Shown here: piece after piece, positions 26,795-37,809 of the stretch
Position numbering within the stretch: position 1 is the stretch's first letter
Layout: every line of letters starts with the position of its first letter
Program-made: the position numbers and the translations under genes
The notes under the pieces: generated by a model
What the model was told of the DNA's origin: nothing
What the model saw: only the letters and a program-made list of their open reading frames with translations
The model's database searches: none
NCBI RefSeq assembly: GCF_002865645.1
Contig: NW_020194521.1
Span: 434,001-498,000 of the forward strand
DNA: 64,000 bases
Direction: 5' to 3'
Source of the DNA: Hyaloscypha bicolor E
Lineage: Eukaryota > Ascomycota > Leotiomycetes > Helotiales > Hyaloscyphaceae

Positions 26795-29700
26795 CTAGCC
26801 TGCTCTTGCGAGAGCTGAGTCGGTAATCTGCAAGAGGTCTTTACAGAACGTGCCTCCCACCCACAGCCAGAAGTCGCTTGGCCTGCGCCAGTCAAGTTGT
26901 TCCGAGTCGAGTTCCCGACGAGCCTCGGCGTGTTTCCTCGCTCTAACTAACCTCAGAGCCTTCTCCGTTGCGGCCAGAAATCTCGGTGGGTCGGGCTCGT
27001 CCTCGAATCCGGGATCGTAGTCGCCGGATATGTCCTTGACAGTGTTGTCAAAATTGGCACTGGCCTGGTCTCTGTCGCCCTCTGCATCCCGCCGCCTCAA
27101 CAAGGTCGCAAGGTCCAGGCGAATCCACAACAATGCTCTGTTATTTTGGTCTTCCTCGGCCTGCGTTACCGTGTTCTGCAAGAGATGGATAGCCTCGTCG
27201 ATGGACCCCTCCTGGGCCAGAAGGAGGCCCTTCAGATGAGCAACTTGGCAGTACGTCTCAAACCGGGAATGGAGGTTACCCGCTCCCTCTTCTATCTCTT
27301 CAACCATGGCCAGTGCAGCTTGTTTCATGCCTGCGGCCTGATAGGCAATCGCAAGCGTAATCTCGATGTCAAGTCGCATGATGTGGGAGGGCGGATAGAC
27401 CTCGCGCCGCCACACGAGGACATCCCGTATCGTGGCAATCGATTCCTCATGTCGGCCAAGAAGCAATTGGCTTTCTCCGACACTTGCCTCGGCCACATTG
27501 GCAAAGCTGTCGCCTGGGCCGAAGAGCTCGTGTCTCTTCTGGACGAGAGACTGGAAGATCCGAAGCCCAAGGTCCAATTGGCCAATGTTTGCCACACCTT
27601 GGGCATACCACCATTGCGTCGCAAGGTATAGCCAACTATCTGGGCCCAGAAGTCCTAGGCACTCAGCCGAAAGCTTTGTCCAGGTCATGACGGCTGCCAC
27701 AAAATCTGCCATATAGTATTCGCTCTGACCCTTGTAAAGGAGAGTCTCGAGGAACTGTGAGGAACGCTCCCCAAGCACCTCCCGCTGGATGTCGACCACC
27801 TCGTTATACATTCTGTGGGACGCGCGCATTTTGCCCGCATAGAGGCGGACGTATGCCACGCCTGATTTGGCACAAAGCGTGAGGCGATGCCGCGGTCCAA
27901 GGAGGCCTTGAAGTCCTGCCAGAACTTGTTGGCGCGTCGATGTTGCCTTGTCAGGAAGAAATTTGATGAAGTAGAAGTCGCCCATGGTCATACGGGCCAA
28001 CCACGGAAGAACCTTGTCCATTTTGCTGGAATCGAATGCAGCACCAAGGAGGGAGTAGGCTCGCTCAAAGTACTTGTCCAACTCCAAGAGCGCCTGGTCT
28101 TCCCTCAAAAGCCCCTTGTGCCATGGTACGAGGGAACCAAAGGCTACAATCACCCGAACCAGCTGTCCGCAGTCTTGCCGAGAGCGTTCAGACCAGTATG
28201 CGAACTGCAAGCTCAGGATGAATTTGTTGGCCTGCCGGAGTAGGTTCTTGCTGGGCACCTTGGTCCGGACCAAGTGGCAATCCCAGAATCTGAAGGCATA
28301 ATCGTAGAAGCTGCCCTCGCAAAGTTGTGCGTCGGTATCTACGCGGGCATTCTCGTCGTAATTCGCTATCAAGTAGCTTCCGATGCGATGCAGGTCTGCG
28401 TATCTCTCTTCCAAAAGGCATGACAGACACTTCTCTGCGAGCAGGCCATGGGAATCTGAGAATGAGATTCCAAGCGTGCTATCACCCGCCTGGTGGTAGA
28501 GCTCGAAGAATTCCCGAACAGATGGATGTGACAAGTGGAAGAAGCCACCGAAGGTACTGGCCAACGGCTTGCACAGGCCAGAGATGATGATCTCTGCCCT
28601 TTCAGGCCGTAGCGAGAATGCGTCAGCAATTTCAGTCGTCCTCAACGGTCGCTGAGCTTGGAAGACGGCCAATAAGAGAGCCTTGCGACACTCGAGCTCG
28701 TCTTGGCTGAGTCTCTGAACACCACTTAGCAGCGATTGCCGGTAAAGCTCGCTGATTGAAGGCGGCAAGGTTCGCATCCTGGTCCGGAGGTCCGCCATCT
28801 GCAGGGACTGTCCAAGGTGATGTAGAAACAATTCAGCCCAGCGAAAGGACCCGTGGGAAGAGGAGTGGACAAGCTCCAAAACCTGATCCATTTCGGAGTC
28901 TGGGAGTCCAAGCTGCTCGTATTCTCTCCTCGCAAACGTCATGACGTCGGGCAAAAGAAGGTCCTCGGCCATAAATATCGACAGACTGGACTGCATGGCA
29001 GTGACGAACATGGGCTCAGGCCGCGTGAATATCAGAACCTTGCTTCGGGTTTCTCGTATCGATCCGAACAGAGCGTCGAGAAAAGCAGATATTCCCGGTA
29101 GGGAGGGGCCGTCGAACAAGCACTCATCCATTGCATCGATAATGAGGTTGAATCGTGATCCGCACATCTTCAACAGAGAGGCCGCAACGGCCCATACCAT
29201 CTTGAAGGCGCATTGCTGGGGGCCAAGAGGACATTGTGTTGCGAAATTTTGAAGCTGATGATAAGCACCGGTACCTGGGGATAACCCTGTCGACTTCTCG
29301 AGCAGTTGGGAAATAAGAGAACTTGCAAAGCTTGTCGGAGTGGATTGCGTAGTCGAAGCAGAGCGCTGGAATCGGTAAAATAAGGTATTGGAACCTTCGA
29401 CTGTCAAGTGCTCTTGGAGATACCCAGCCATGACCGACTTTCCGCAACCTTGATACCCCTGAACCCAAAGGACCAGGGTTTTCTCAGAGTGAGTCCATTT
29501 CAAAAAAGAGGGGTGTTGCAAGATCCAATAGCAAGTGCCATCCGCGTGAGGCACCGGTGGTGATTTTCCCACGGCACTCAAAACAAGCCATTGCTTTATT
29601 CTAGTCAGGTCCAATGTACCTAGTTTATACCGAATCAGCGAGCAAGAATCACGGCGCAGGGTGGAACAAGGAGAACTGCCGCTAGGTACCTTGCATTTGA

Positions 29701-31105
29701 TCGAGGATTGCGTGTGTTATCGATAGCGGAAGCGATTTCAGTTCTGGCCTGTTAGCTCAAGCTCTCGCCTGGCAAGAGGGGAAGAAAACGATATTTGACG
29801 AGGAGGTTTGCTGGTGTGGGAAAACTTGGGAAAATACGTACCGGAGAGGACGGCTCTGGCCGATCTGGTATTTTCGTGCGTCAAAGCCAGCAGCTCGTTG
29901 TCGAGCTGCAGCTGCAATGTGTAATCTGCACCCATGAGTGGCCCAGGGGGTTAGTCGTTTCCGCGAGTCTATCTACATACCTATCATGGGTCATTTCTCA
30001 CTGTTGACTTACCTGAAAGATGTTGGACCTGCTCCAGGATTCTGTCGATCTTGTCCATGACGATATGGACGTCTGATGTGATTTCGCCAAGTGAGCCGAG
30101 ACCTAACTAGTGGATAAATACGCATGATTCCCAAGTGGCAGCCTCGTGATGTGAGGGGCTACACACCTTTGTAGGTAGCTGCATGGTTTGTAAGACATGG
30201 GTCAGCATTTCCCTCCCCTCAATGGCAATATGCATAGCTGTGTTACCTTGAGTTTGCAGCTCTTTGTCTATGAGCTCTGATGCATTTCTCATCTCCCTCA
30301 GTTTCCCTTCGAATTTGCCCCCTTTCGAATTGAGGATAGAAATCCCTAGTCGTTCTGTAGCCGAATACAGTTTAGCTGAAGTTCTTGAACCATCCACCAC
30401 CGCTATGAATGAAGCTTCCTACCAAGGGCGCCTCGACTCAGCCACTCTGTAGACGACAGCAAAAAATCGAGGACTGTCACGTACAGGGCCACGAGTGCCT
30501 TTCGAAGACGAGCCGAGTTTAAGAGATCCGAGATGGCTGATACTTGTTCCCAACGGCCTGCATGGCGAATGATCTCTAGTATACCTTCGCCGGCTATTCG
30601 AGAAGACCGCTCTTCTTCCTCTCCCATCTGAAACATTAGCAACGGCCTTGTCATGCAGCGTTACTGAGTAATACCTGTAGTAGAAGGCGCACAGATCCCC
30701 AAACCAGAGCTGCAATGGTAGGGTCACACTGGACAAGCACGTTGACAGCATGGGAATACTGGCGTAAGTTGTTGCATATCCGGATTAGAGTGACGGCAAA
30801 TGGGCCACGCTTCTTCTTGAGCATCTGATAAGAACGTATGGCGGTGACCATAAGTTCACGAGCGTGCTCCTGAGCGTGGTCCTTTGTGCCATGTTCACTA
30901 TTGTCCGTGGTGCTGAGATGGATATACTTCCTGCTAGAGGAGCCCTTCTTCTGCTTTACGTTATATAACTAATGAAACGAGATACCATTAGTGCCTTGTA
31001 GGTCTCTTTGGGCGAGTCGAGTTTTTTTCAACCCACCTGAACAGCTTCCTGCCAGCATGCGGCATCGTTGCCTCGGAGGGAGTGGACAGCCTCTATGTCG
31101 GCCAT
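26795..31105 (-). CDS. NLR-like STAND protein: DUF7708-like N-domain, NACHT, TPR repeats
   Basis: Exons (minus strand): 31105-31037, 30968-30675, 30627-30423, 30375-30167, 30106-30013, 29925-29842, 29619-26795. They sum to 3780 nt (1259 aa) with all phases closing. Introns are 47-87 nt except the last (222 nt), which is the least certain. The N-terminal ~250 residues (for example SHAVNVLVQCDPTIAALVWG) match the helical domain common at the start of fungal NACHT proteins. NACHT: Walker A GYQGCGKS (about 373-380), Walker B NLIIDAMDEC (about 476-485), and a VLIFTRPEP sensor strand (about 513-521). The C-terminal ~400 residues contain helical TPR-like repeats (around ALGMVEE-type pairs, 850-1100). 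Fungal STAND NTPases of this build are linked to non-self recognition and programmed cell death; the ligand here is unknown. Base composition is normal and the large exon is fully open, so RIP has spared it. Confidence 0.85.
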
Positions 31106-31261
31106 GGTTCCAGCACCCCCTGAAGAGCGAGATCACCTGAAAGAGTGCCGAGTTCACATGTATGCCTTGCGCAAAGGCTTGTGTGTCAGACTACGCCGGG
31201 CAGTTCTCCAACTCTTATGAGCCCGTGCTGCAAATGACTCGGAAGGACTTTTTTTTTTGTC

Positions 31262-31663
31262 TTGTCCTTGCCTCCAGTCGTCTGTGAACACGTCCATCGC
31301 TATATTTTTTCTTCTCTTTCTTTCCCTTTCTTGAGGCTTTCTAGTATCATGATTCCATACCGAGCGGATTTCGCAAACTTGCGGCCTGAAGCCCTGGATC
31401 TCCCAACTGGGGCTTGGAATGAATGGCTCCCTGTCTCCCAGTGTCTGGTTGACAGCTGCGATGTGTCACACAGCTTGAGTATCCCATATCAACCGGGCGT
31501 TGTGGAAACGTTGGGCTGCCACGGCTTGATGCAAGGTGCTAGAATCGAGACGTGTAATTCGCTGTATCACCGAAGATGGGTGGGTGGGGGTGTGAAGACT
31601 TTGGGAGCAAGGAGATTGACAGGCCTGGCGCGGGATTCGGCTGGTCATGGTGAATCTATATAA
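31262..31663 (+). CDS. Possible small hypothetical ORF
   Basis: This 133-codon open frame lies between the NLR start and the Cys/His protein gene. An internal Met (MIPYRADFANLRPEALDLP, from about 31350) is a more plausible start than the first. No signal peptide, repeat or recognised domain is visible, and a homopurine/pyrimidine stretch precedes it. The space also has to hold the promoters of its two neighbours, so it may be spurious or a 5' UTR. Confidence 0.25.
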   Translation: MSLPPVVCEHVHRYIFSSLSFPFLRLSSIMIPYRADFANLRPEALDLPTGAWNEWLPVSQCLVDSCDVSHSLSIPYQPGVVETLGCHGLMQGARIETCNSLYHRRWVGGGVKTLGARRLTGLARDSAGHGESI

Positions 31664-31777
31664 CATCCAACACTGACACCGAGCGAGACACCCATGCGTC
31701 CTCTGGTGGCCAGAACTTACATGCGGTCGCAATCATATCTACGCCCCAGAATAACACTCGGTACCTCCAGCTAGAAG

Positions 31778-32311
31778 ATGGCCTACAATCCAAGCTCTGA
31801 ACCGGCCCCGCAGCCGGACCCACAGCCGGCCCCGCAGCCGAGTCCGCTCCCTGTAGGTGTCGGCCTCCCTGCGTATTCGCTATGAATTAAGACTAACAAA
31901 ATCCAAAGTGCGGGAATGCCCAGTGTCACGTGAACCGGGACAATCTCCATAAGATATTCCCCGATCTCCAAGTTCGACCCCGTCCGGGGCCCAATCCCGC
32001 CGTGAAGGACGATCATGATACTTGGTCGCAGGAATACGATCAGTGGGGTGCGCTCAAATGTCCTTGCGGTCGGGGCTACTTCTGCCGTGAGCATGGAAGT
32101 TGGATCTCTGGCGAGGAGGTCGGCTCCGGAATCGCAGCTGCTTCGGATGAACAGAAGCAGGGCTCATGCCCGGCTTATCACTATGGAGGTTAGATACCGC
32201 GCAACCGAACAACCAGGAAGCAACTGACACACCCTTATCGCAGACTACATCGGCGTTACAAGCTATATCGGCGAGCGAGATGCATTCGTCGTTCAGCCTG
32301 ATCTGGCCTGA
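31778..32311 (+). CDS. Small Cys/His-motif hypothetical protein, three exons
   Basis: Exons 31778-31852, 31909-32188 and 32244-32311 give 423 nt, 140 aa. Both introns (56 and 55 nt) have GT..AG ends and good branch sites (ACTAACA, AACTGAC). The protein begins with a Pro/Gln/Glu repeat (APQPDPQPAPQPSP, residues 10-23). It then has CGNAQCH, a charged middle, CPCGRGYFCREHG and a final Cys near GSCPAY. The spacing of Cys and His suggests one small zinc-binding site. No signal peptide is visible, so it is probably intracellular. I do not recognise a family. It faces the hydrolase gene tail to tail, about 350 bp away, with nothing recognisable in between. Confidence 0.75.
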
Positions 32312-32660
32312 GACTTCTGTGAAAAGTTTGGATAAGCCTGGGTGATGCTCTTATACAGATTGTTGGGTTGATCAGGTAGCTGGGTTGCTTATGGAGGGGT
32401 TCAGCGTCGTTGAATCCAAGTGTTCTGTCCTTCATACAACTCCTCTGCTGTTCTGTGAGGGGGGATCATATGACTTTCATACTTTGTGAATTGCCTCACT
32501 TTATGAATATTGCGTATATAGCTTAAGTCAGAGTTTTCTTTACGAATCTCTTTCTCTCCAATAACAATCATTTTACCCAAGTCGCATTTGACCTCGTTCG
32601 TGCCCTTGAACCGTCGCAGGTTCATCAAACCCCTTATTCTCCTGAACCTGAACAAGTCCA

Positions 32661-34553
32661 TCACATTCGATAGGGCTTCTCGTCTGCATAGCAATTTGTT
32701 TCCCGCTCCTCCGGAAGCGTTCCATTCAATATGTAGGCCCTTCCGACGGAATCCGTGCAGCTCGAAGGATGGACCCTCGATGTATGGCCGTATCCGTGAT
32801 GAACAACCATTCTCGCATTTTGACCCATCTCCTCAAGCAGCCTCCTCCCGTTGCGCAAAGGCGTTGCAGGATCATATGTTGATGCAATGAGGAGGACTGG
32901 ATTTCTTAATGAATGGTTGAGATCGCCGCGATAAACTTCGGCTGCGCTAGACCAGTACGTCGTGAAGTGGCGGCAAGGCAACACGTTGAGAAACCGAGAA
33001 TTGCCAGAGATCCAGCTTCGATCTGTCATGTTGGCCCACAACTGATCCCACCAAGCAAGCCCTTCTTCCGGTGCATCGTAGGCATCAGCACAGATCACTA
33101 GGGAAATGAGCTCATCGGAGGAATGCTTCTCGGCGGGACATGACAACGACGGCTTGTACTGCCATTGTCGGTCGAGAGAGGTCGCGGCGAGTGTAGAGTT
33201 ACCTGCCTCAAGTTCATATAGCATCTGCGCGGTGGCTGGCCATGTCGTCGGATCGTACAGAGATATGTAAATCGCAAGAACCAGTCCCGGATACGTAACG
33301 AGGGACGGACCATTCGATTCTGTGTAACCCGGGGCTGGCCGAGCGAGGATCGACTCAAGAAGCGTGCCCATGCGGGCCTCCAGCTCTTCGAGTGTTTCCG
33401 AAGGTCTCGCCAATGCGCAGTTCTGACGACCAGCTTTAACGCACTCGCCTAGGAAACCATCACGCCAACCGTCGGTAACGTTGTCGAGCGATGTCCAGCC
33501 CCAGCCACCGAGTTGCCGATGATCCTTCACATATTCAGGCCCGTCTAGGATCATGCGACCAACACGGTTGGGGAAGATGTTGGCATATGTCTGGCCGATG
33601 CCGGTACCGTAGCTGACAAAGTAGGCCGTCAACTGCTCCTCATCCAATGCTTTCCGTATCTCTTCTAGGTCGCGTGCAACCGAGGCGGTGCTGACAAACC
33701 GACCAAAATCGCCGAGTCGTTGTCGGCAAGCATAGAAGGTGGCGCTGTTCATGGCGTCGGCGATTTCGAGCTGTCTTTCCTGCTCTGAGGTTTCTCGATA
33801 CTGGCCTCTCAGTAGTGACCAGCGGTCGCGGTCTGCATTATGAGGGAAGCACGCCGCTGAAGGAAGAGAGGCATTCACACCACGGGGGTCCCATCCGAGG
33901 ACATCAAACCGGCCATCACTGAAACGCTTGGTCACCGCTTCGGCGGCACCCCACACCTGTAATGTGCCGCTGACTCCGGGGCCGCCGGGCTCAATGACGA
34001 TAGTGCGTTCACTCTTAGCACCCGCGAGAGTGGAACGGCTACCAGCCGGGGAGTCGATGCGAGCAAGACCCGACACCTGGAACTTGGCTACAGCGAGACG
34101 GACGATCCGTGCGTCCGAGTCGTTAAGGTAGTCAAGCGGCAGATCTAAGTAGCCACACAGATATATTCCACGCCCTGCGTATGGGTCGTCGCTAACATGA
34201 TCCGGATCCGGTGCGGAGCCTCCCCAGCTCCAATGCTTAGGGTTGGGGTCGAAGAGCGCGGCCCACGTTCCCTTCGGGTCGCTGTCATGTAGTGGAGGGA
34301 GAGAAAGAGCTTCTGTGCAAGGAATAAAATTGTAAGGATCGTTGGGCAGCGGAAATCGCCCGTAAGGCTGGGTCGAGGTGGGAGATTCGAGCGAAGTGGC
34401 TGTCACTGTGGCATCGTCGAGCAGGCTGTCTCTCAAGATCGAAAGACGATGGAGTGCAACAAGCCCGACAGCAGTGCATGCAATCCACGCTGTGCGGGCC
34501 CACCGAGGCGGACGCGAAGAGTCTTCGACGGCCAAGGCCGCAAGCTTATCCAT
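32661..34553 (-). CDS. TAP-like alpha/beta hydrolase with N-terminal membrane anchor
   Basis: A single exon of 630 aa runs from the Met at 34553. The frame is open 67 codons further, to an ATG at 34754, but that extension looks like 5' UTR. The chosen start precedes a hydrophobic segment (ARTAWIACTAVGLVALH, about residues 19-35), a signal anchor. The alpha/beta-hydrolase signature is complete: oxyanion-hole EPGGPGVSG (about 188-196), nucleophile Ser in FVSYGTG (Ser 314), Asp in STYDPATPL (about 561), and His in HHGYGHTS (about 590). Only the first Gly of the usual GxSxG is Phe. The C-terminal third matches the TAP-like domain of tripeptidyl-aminopeptidase-like enzymes. Many Asn-x-Ser/Thr sites (NDS, NAS, NVT, NST, NMT, NHS, NGT) fit a secretory or luminal protein. 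The substrate is unknown; peptides or esters are possible. The gene is divergent from the transporter. Confidence 0.88.
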   Translation of the reverse strand: MDKLAALAVEDSSRPPRWARTAWIACTAVGLVALHRLSILRDSLLDDATVTATSLESPTSTQPYGRFPLPNDPYNFIPCTEALSLPPLHDSDPKGTWAALFDPNPKHWSWGGSAPDPDHVSDDPYAGRGIYLCGYLDLPLDYLNDSDARIVRLAVAKFQVSGLARIDSPAGSRSTLAGAKSERTIVIEPGGPGVSGTLQVWGAAEAVTKRFSDGRFDVLGWDPRGVNASLPSAACFPHNADRDRWSLLRGQYRETSEQERQLEIADAMNSATFYACRQRLGDFGRFVSTASVARDLEEIRKALDEEQLTAYFVSYGTGIGQTYANIFPNRVGRMILDGPEYVKDHRQLGGWGWTSLDNVTDGWRDGFLGECVKAGRQNCALARPSETLEELEARMGTLLESILARPAPGYTESNGPSLVTYPGLVLAIYISLYDPTTWPATAQMLYELEAGNSTLAATSLDRQWQYKPSLSCPAEKHSSDELISLVICADAYDAPEEGLAWWDQLWANMTDRSWISGNSRFLNVLPCRHFTTYWSSAAEVYRGDLNHSLRNPVLLIASTYDPATPLRNGRRLLEEMGQNARMVVHHGYGHTSRVHPSSCTDSVGRAYILNGTLPEERETNCYADEKPYRM

Positions 34554-35143
34554 CAGGCTCGGTGACGGAATACGCCAAACTTTGGGGTTTGGGTTGGGCA
34601 GCGCGAGTGGAGGATAAGGCAGGTTAAGGTAAAATTCGAAGAAAGTCGTTCGACTTTCTTCCAATAGGAAAGCGTGCAAGTCACTCGTTACCACGTTAAC
34701 TGGGCGCTCAGCACACACAGGGGTGCTGTCGGTGGCTAAGCCCAAACCATGCAAGATCGCACCATGCCGTCACCTGCTCGGATTTTACCTGTCGGGTGCG
34801 GCCAATAGGAGGAGCCTGCCCCAGCATCCTTCCACTACCGATGGCACCACGCGGGCACCCGCATGGCTGCCTTGAAGGCGTCCCTAAATCCCCGTTTTGC
34901 GGTGAGAGAGCCCACCAATTGAATATTGTTGCTCGTATGGTGCGGCGAAACTATCACCACGCAAGTTGACACTAAGACCGTAGGCTCTCTGACCAGGCGT
35001 CTCTGAGAAATCCAGAAATGCGCCGGAGGCACCGTGGCAGATGGTGTATTAAAGTCCAATGTCCCCGTATACAAACGAAAATAGGAGGTCACGATCGTCC
35101 CTGTTAACGCGAAACTTTTCTTCTACCAATTAATGCCGAAGAA
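34554..35143. promoter_or_regulatory. Shared divergent promoter region, hydrolase / MFS transporter
   Basis: About 590 bp separate the two start codons, so the genes may share control. One HGATAR-type site (TGATAG on the minus strand, 34951-34956) is present. Iron-responsive GATA repressors bind such sites at siderophore genes, but a single match is expected by chance and the longer ATCWGATAA form is absent. Confidence 0.35.
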
Positions 35144-37185
35144 ATGGCGCAGGCAACCATGACGGAGAAGCCTACCGAGAGGGGGGTGTCGCTTATAGAA
35201 GCTTCCCAGACCGTTTGGGGCAAAACAGGACGCATGCTGATCATAGTTGGGTGAGAACTTGCCCAGAAGAAGTCGGAATCACCCCCTGGGCTAACTTGCA
35301 ACCTTCTGAGGTAGCCTGGCAATAATCATGATCCTCTTGTACTTCTAAGACATCGCACCCCTTACCCATAGGCCGGGCATGAAACTAATATTCACTAGTG
35401 AGCTTGATAACACGACTGTCTATGTCTACAGCAACTACTCCATGTCGGAGTTTAGCGCCCTATCTGCACTTGGGTCGTTGTTTACGGCCGGCATAATCGT
35501 CTTCGCCGTTGTGAAGCTCCCGATCGCCAAGCTCTCCAACATCGTCGGCCGAGGCTACACCTTAGCGGTCACTGTCTCGCTTTACACCATCTCATATATC
35601 TTGATGGCTTCGGCTCCAGGCATAGGCTCGTACACCGCTGGCAGTATACTTTACAGGGTTGGGCAGTCCGGCACTAACGTGATGACGACTGTCATCATTT
35701 CCGACATCACTAGTCCTCGGCAGAGGGGGTATGTAGACAAAACGGGAGGAGCTCCAGTATTGCGAGAGGTAACAAAGTAACAGTTTGGCCATCGGCGTCT
35801 CTTACTTCCCTTACCTCATCACACCCTGGGTGTCTGGTTTCATTATCGACAGCGTCGTCAAGGGGATTGGCTGGCGCTGGGGAGTTGGCATGTTCGCGAT
35901 CCTCATGCCCCTCGGAGCCTGCGTCATTATCGGCACCCTCATCTATTACCAGCATAAGGCTAAGAAGGCCGGGCTTGTTCCGTCCAAGGAAACTACGATC
36001 CGGAGCTTTTGCTCCGGCATTGACCTAGGCGGCGTTGCCCTTTTCGTGGCTGGGTTCGCCCTGCTGCTTCTTCCCATGACCATCGCCGGGTCTCTGCCAG
36101 ACGGTTGGCGCACGCCGTGGATCGGTGCCCTTATCGTTGTCGGCTTCCTTATCCTGCTGGCATTGCCAGTCTATGAGAAATTCGTAGCGGTCAACCCCAT
36201 GCTGCCGGTATTTTACTTCAAGAATGCAACCATTGTGTTATCGATGCTGCTGATCGCTGTCGATTCGCTCGGCTACAGCGCTACGCACACGTATCTGTAT
36301 GCATGGGCAACGGTCAGCCACAACATGTCCGCTCGAGACGCGACTTTCTACATGTACGCAACGTTTTGCCCTAGATCTTCATATGAAAGAGGCGCTGACC
36401 CACCTTTCAAGCTTCACCGACGGCGTGACCCAATGCCTGATGGGCATCGTCGCCGGTTGGATCATGCTCGTCACCGGCCGATACAAATGGCTGGCCATGG
36501 GCGGCGCGGTGATCCGGCTGATCGGGTACGGACTTATGCTCCGACTGCGGGGGCAGCAGAACAGCATCGGCGAGCTGTTTACCCAGCAAATCATCCAGGG
36601 CGTAGGAAGCGGCATCATGCAGACATCCTTGCTAGTGCCGCCACAGGTCGTCGTCCCACACACTCAGATCTCGCAGGTTCTGTCTCTGACTCTCTCCATG
36701 TCATTCCTTGGCTTCAGCGTGGGCTCCGCCATTGCGGGAGGAGTCTATACGAATACAATGCGACCTTCGCTGTGGGCATATCTCGAAAGAAATGCGACTC
36801 AGGAGCTGGTAGATCAGTTGTACAATTCGATCACCGGTGTGCCACCGGGTTGGGGGACCCCGGAACGGGATGCAGTCAACCTTGCGGTGAGTCATCAATG
36901 CTCCCTGTTTCGAGCTCATGGGACTGGAGTCAAGGTTTTGACAATTGTCTTCGACAGTACACCGACGTGACGAGAAATTTCGTTTACACCGCACTGGGTG
37001 CGTCTGTCCTGGCGATCGTGGTGTGTTTCTTCTTGCCGGATCTTTTGCTCCCTAAGTATGTTTCTCCGCAACACCCGCCATGAATCCGGATCAATACTGA
37101 CCTCTTTGCGTGAAGGGATCACATCCGCTTAACAGGCCATGGAGTTGTTGAGGAAGATATCGAAGATCCTCGGGAACGGAAATGA
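35144..37185 (+). CDS. MFS transporter of the siderophore-iron transporter (ARN/MirB-like) family
   Basis: Exons 35144-35250, 35315-35338, 35399-35728, 35784-36353, 36412-36886, 36958-37055 and 37116-37185 total 1674 nt, 557 aa. All phases close and each intron is 55-71 nt with GT..AG ends. Family signs: GVSLIEASQTVW near the N-terminus, FELDNTTVYVYSNY after TM1, RQRGLAIGVSYFP, an ITPWVSGFIID stretch, IFTDGVTQCLMGIVAGW, VTGRYKWLAMGG and LPKDHIRLTGHG at the C-terminus. Hydrophobic segments account for roughly 12-14 helices, and the length fits the 14-TM family. These proteins import ferric siderophores across plasma or vesicle membranes by proton symport. The substrate cannot be read here. The gene is intact and of normal composition. 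An alternative stop inside intron 6 (37081) would give a shorter tail, but the spliced end fits the family better. Confidence 0.9.
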
Positions 37186-37670
37186 CATGTACTGTCAGTT
37201 CTTGGAGGCAGACGTTCGATTCTTTTGCCCGTATTGAAATCTGTAGTAGGCCCGACCACTGGCTGCAGCACGACACTGTCCAAACTGGATTTAGCCTCGG
37301 CCTCTCCTTTGCATCGCATTCAATATAAGCCCCTCGACGCTTCTCACAACGAGATGCGAATTTTGTCCTTCGAGCCTTCACATGCAGGACGAGACAGAAC
37401 TTTTGTCCGAGTTCACCGTGACAATTTCCATTACAAATGAGAATAGTGGGAACTTGGAGGGAGTAGTGATGTCAGTTGGTGGCAAATCACGTCCTTGTTT
37501 CATTGCTTGCTTCATGTTTAGTTTCAGGCCCCCTTATATGTATATCCTCACTCTCCTCTCCTAGACTCATCAATTGATCAGTTTACAGCTCTGCATCTGA
37601 CAAAGCCAAATAGCCACGCAAAACGGACCGTGTAACCAAGACATAGCGGCTCAAAGCAAGCAGTAAGGGT
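37186..37670. other. Intergenic DNA, no gene seen
   Basis: Composition is normal. Short open frames exist on both strands but lack domain-like content or a plausible splice structure. It probably holds the 3' UTR and terminator of the transporter. Confidence 0.5.
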
Positions 37671-37674
37671 CCTC

Positions 37675-37809
37675 CTACGCCTCTCGTCTTCTTCTCTTCT
37701 TACTGGGGCCTTTCATATCCGCTTCCGTCATAGATCCGTGATCTGTAATAACTACGTCGTCCTGCAAATCTTCTTTCTCATTCTTTAGCCCTTGGATGGT
37801 AGCTTCTAG
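37675..37809 (-). pseudogene. Possible coding fragment with charged helix and basic tail
   Basis: A minus-strand frame encodes about 44 residues, including ATIQGLKNEKEDLQDD and a final KKRRRREA before TAG at 37677-37675. It resembles the end of a coiled-coil nuclear protein, but the frame closes upstream and no start or upstream exon is evident. It may be an exon fragment left by transposon damage, or chance. Confidence 0.25.

Noticed and set aside
27030..29252. Many open frames of 60-160 codons on the plus strand opposite the NLR
   Set aside because: They are antisense shadows of a GC-rich coding exon, without domains, consistent starts or splice sites.
29614..29619. Start of the NLR at 29614
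   Set aside because: The codon there is TTG, the frame joins cleanly to six upstream exons, and those encode the expected N-terminal domain.
33928..34617. Plus-strand frames opposite the hydrolase
   Set aside because: Composition and position are explained by the minus-strand coding frame; no independent coding evidence.
34553..34754. Upstream extension of the hydrolase to an ATG at 34754
   Set aside because: The extra 67 residues precede a good membrane anchor, lack signal-like features and look like translated 5' UTR; the Met at 34553 fits better.
34951..34956. GATA-factor (SreA-like) site controlling the siderophore transporter
   Set aside because: A single six-base match is expected by chance in 590 bp and the extended consensus is absent; kept only as a note.
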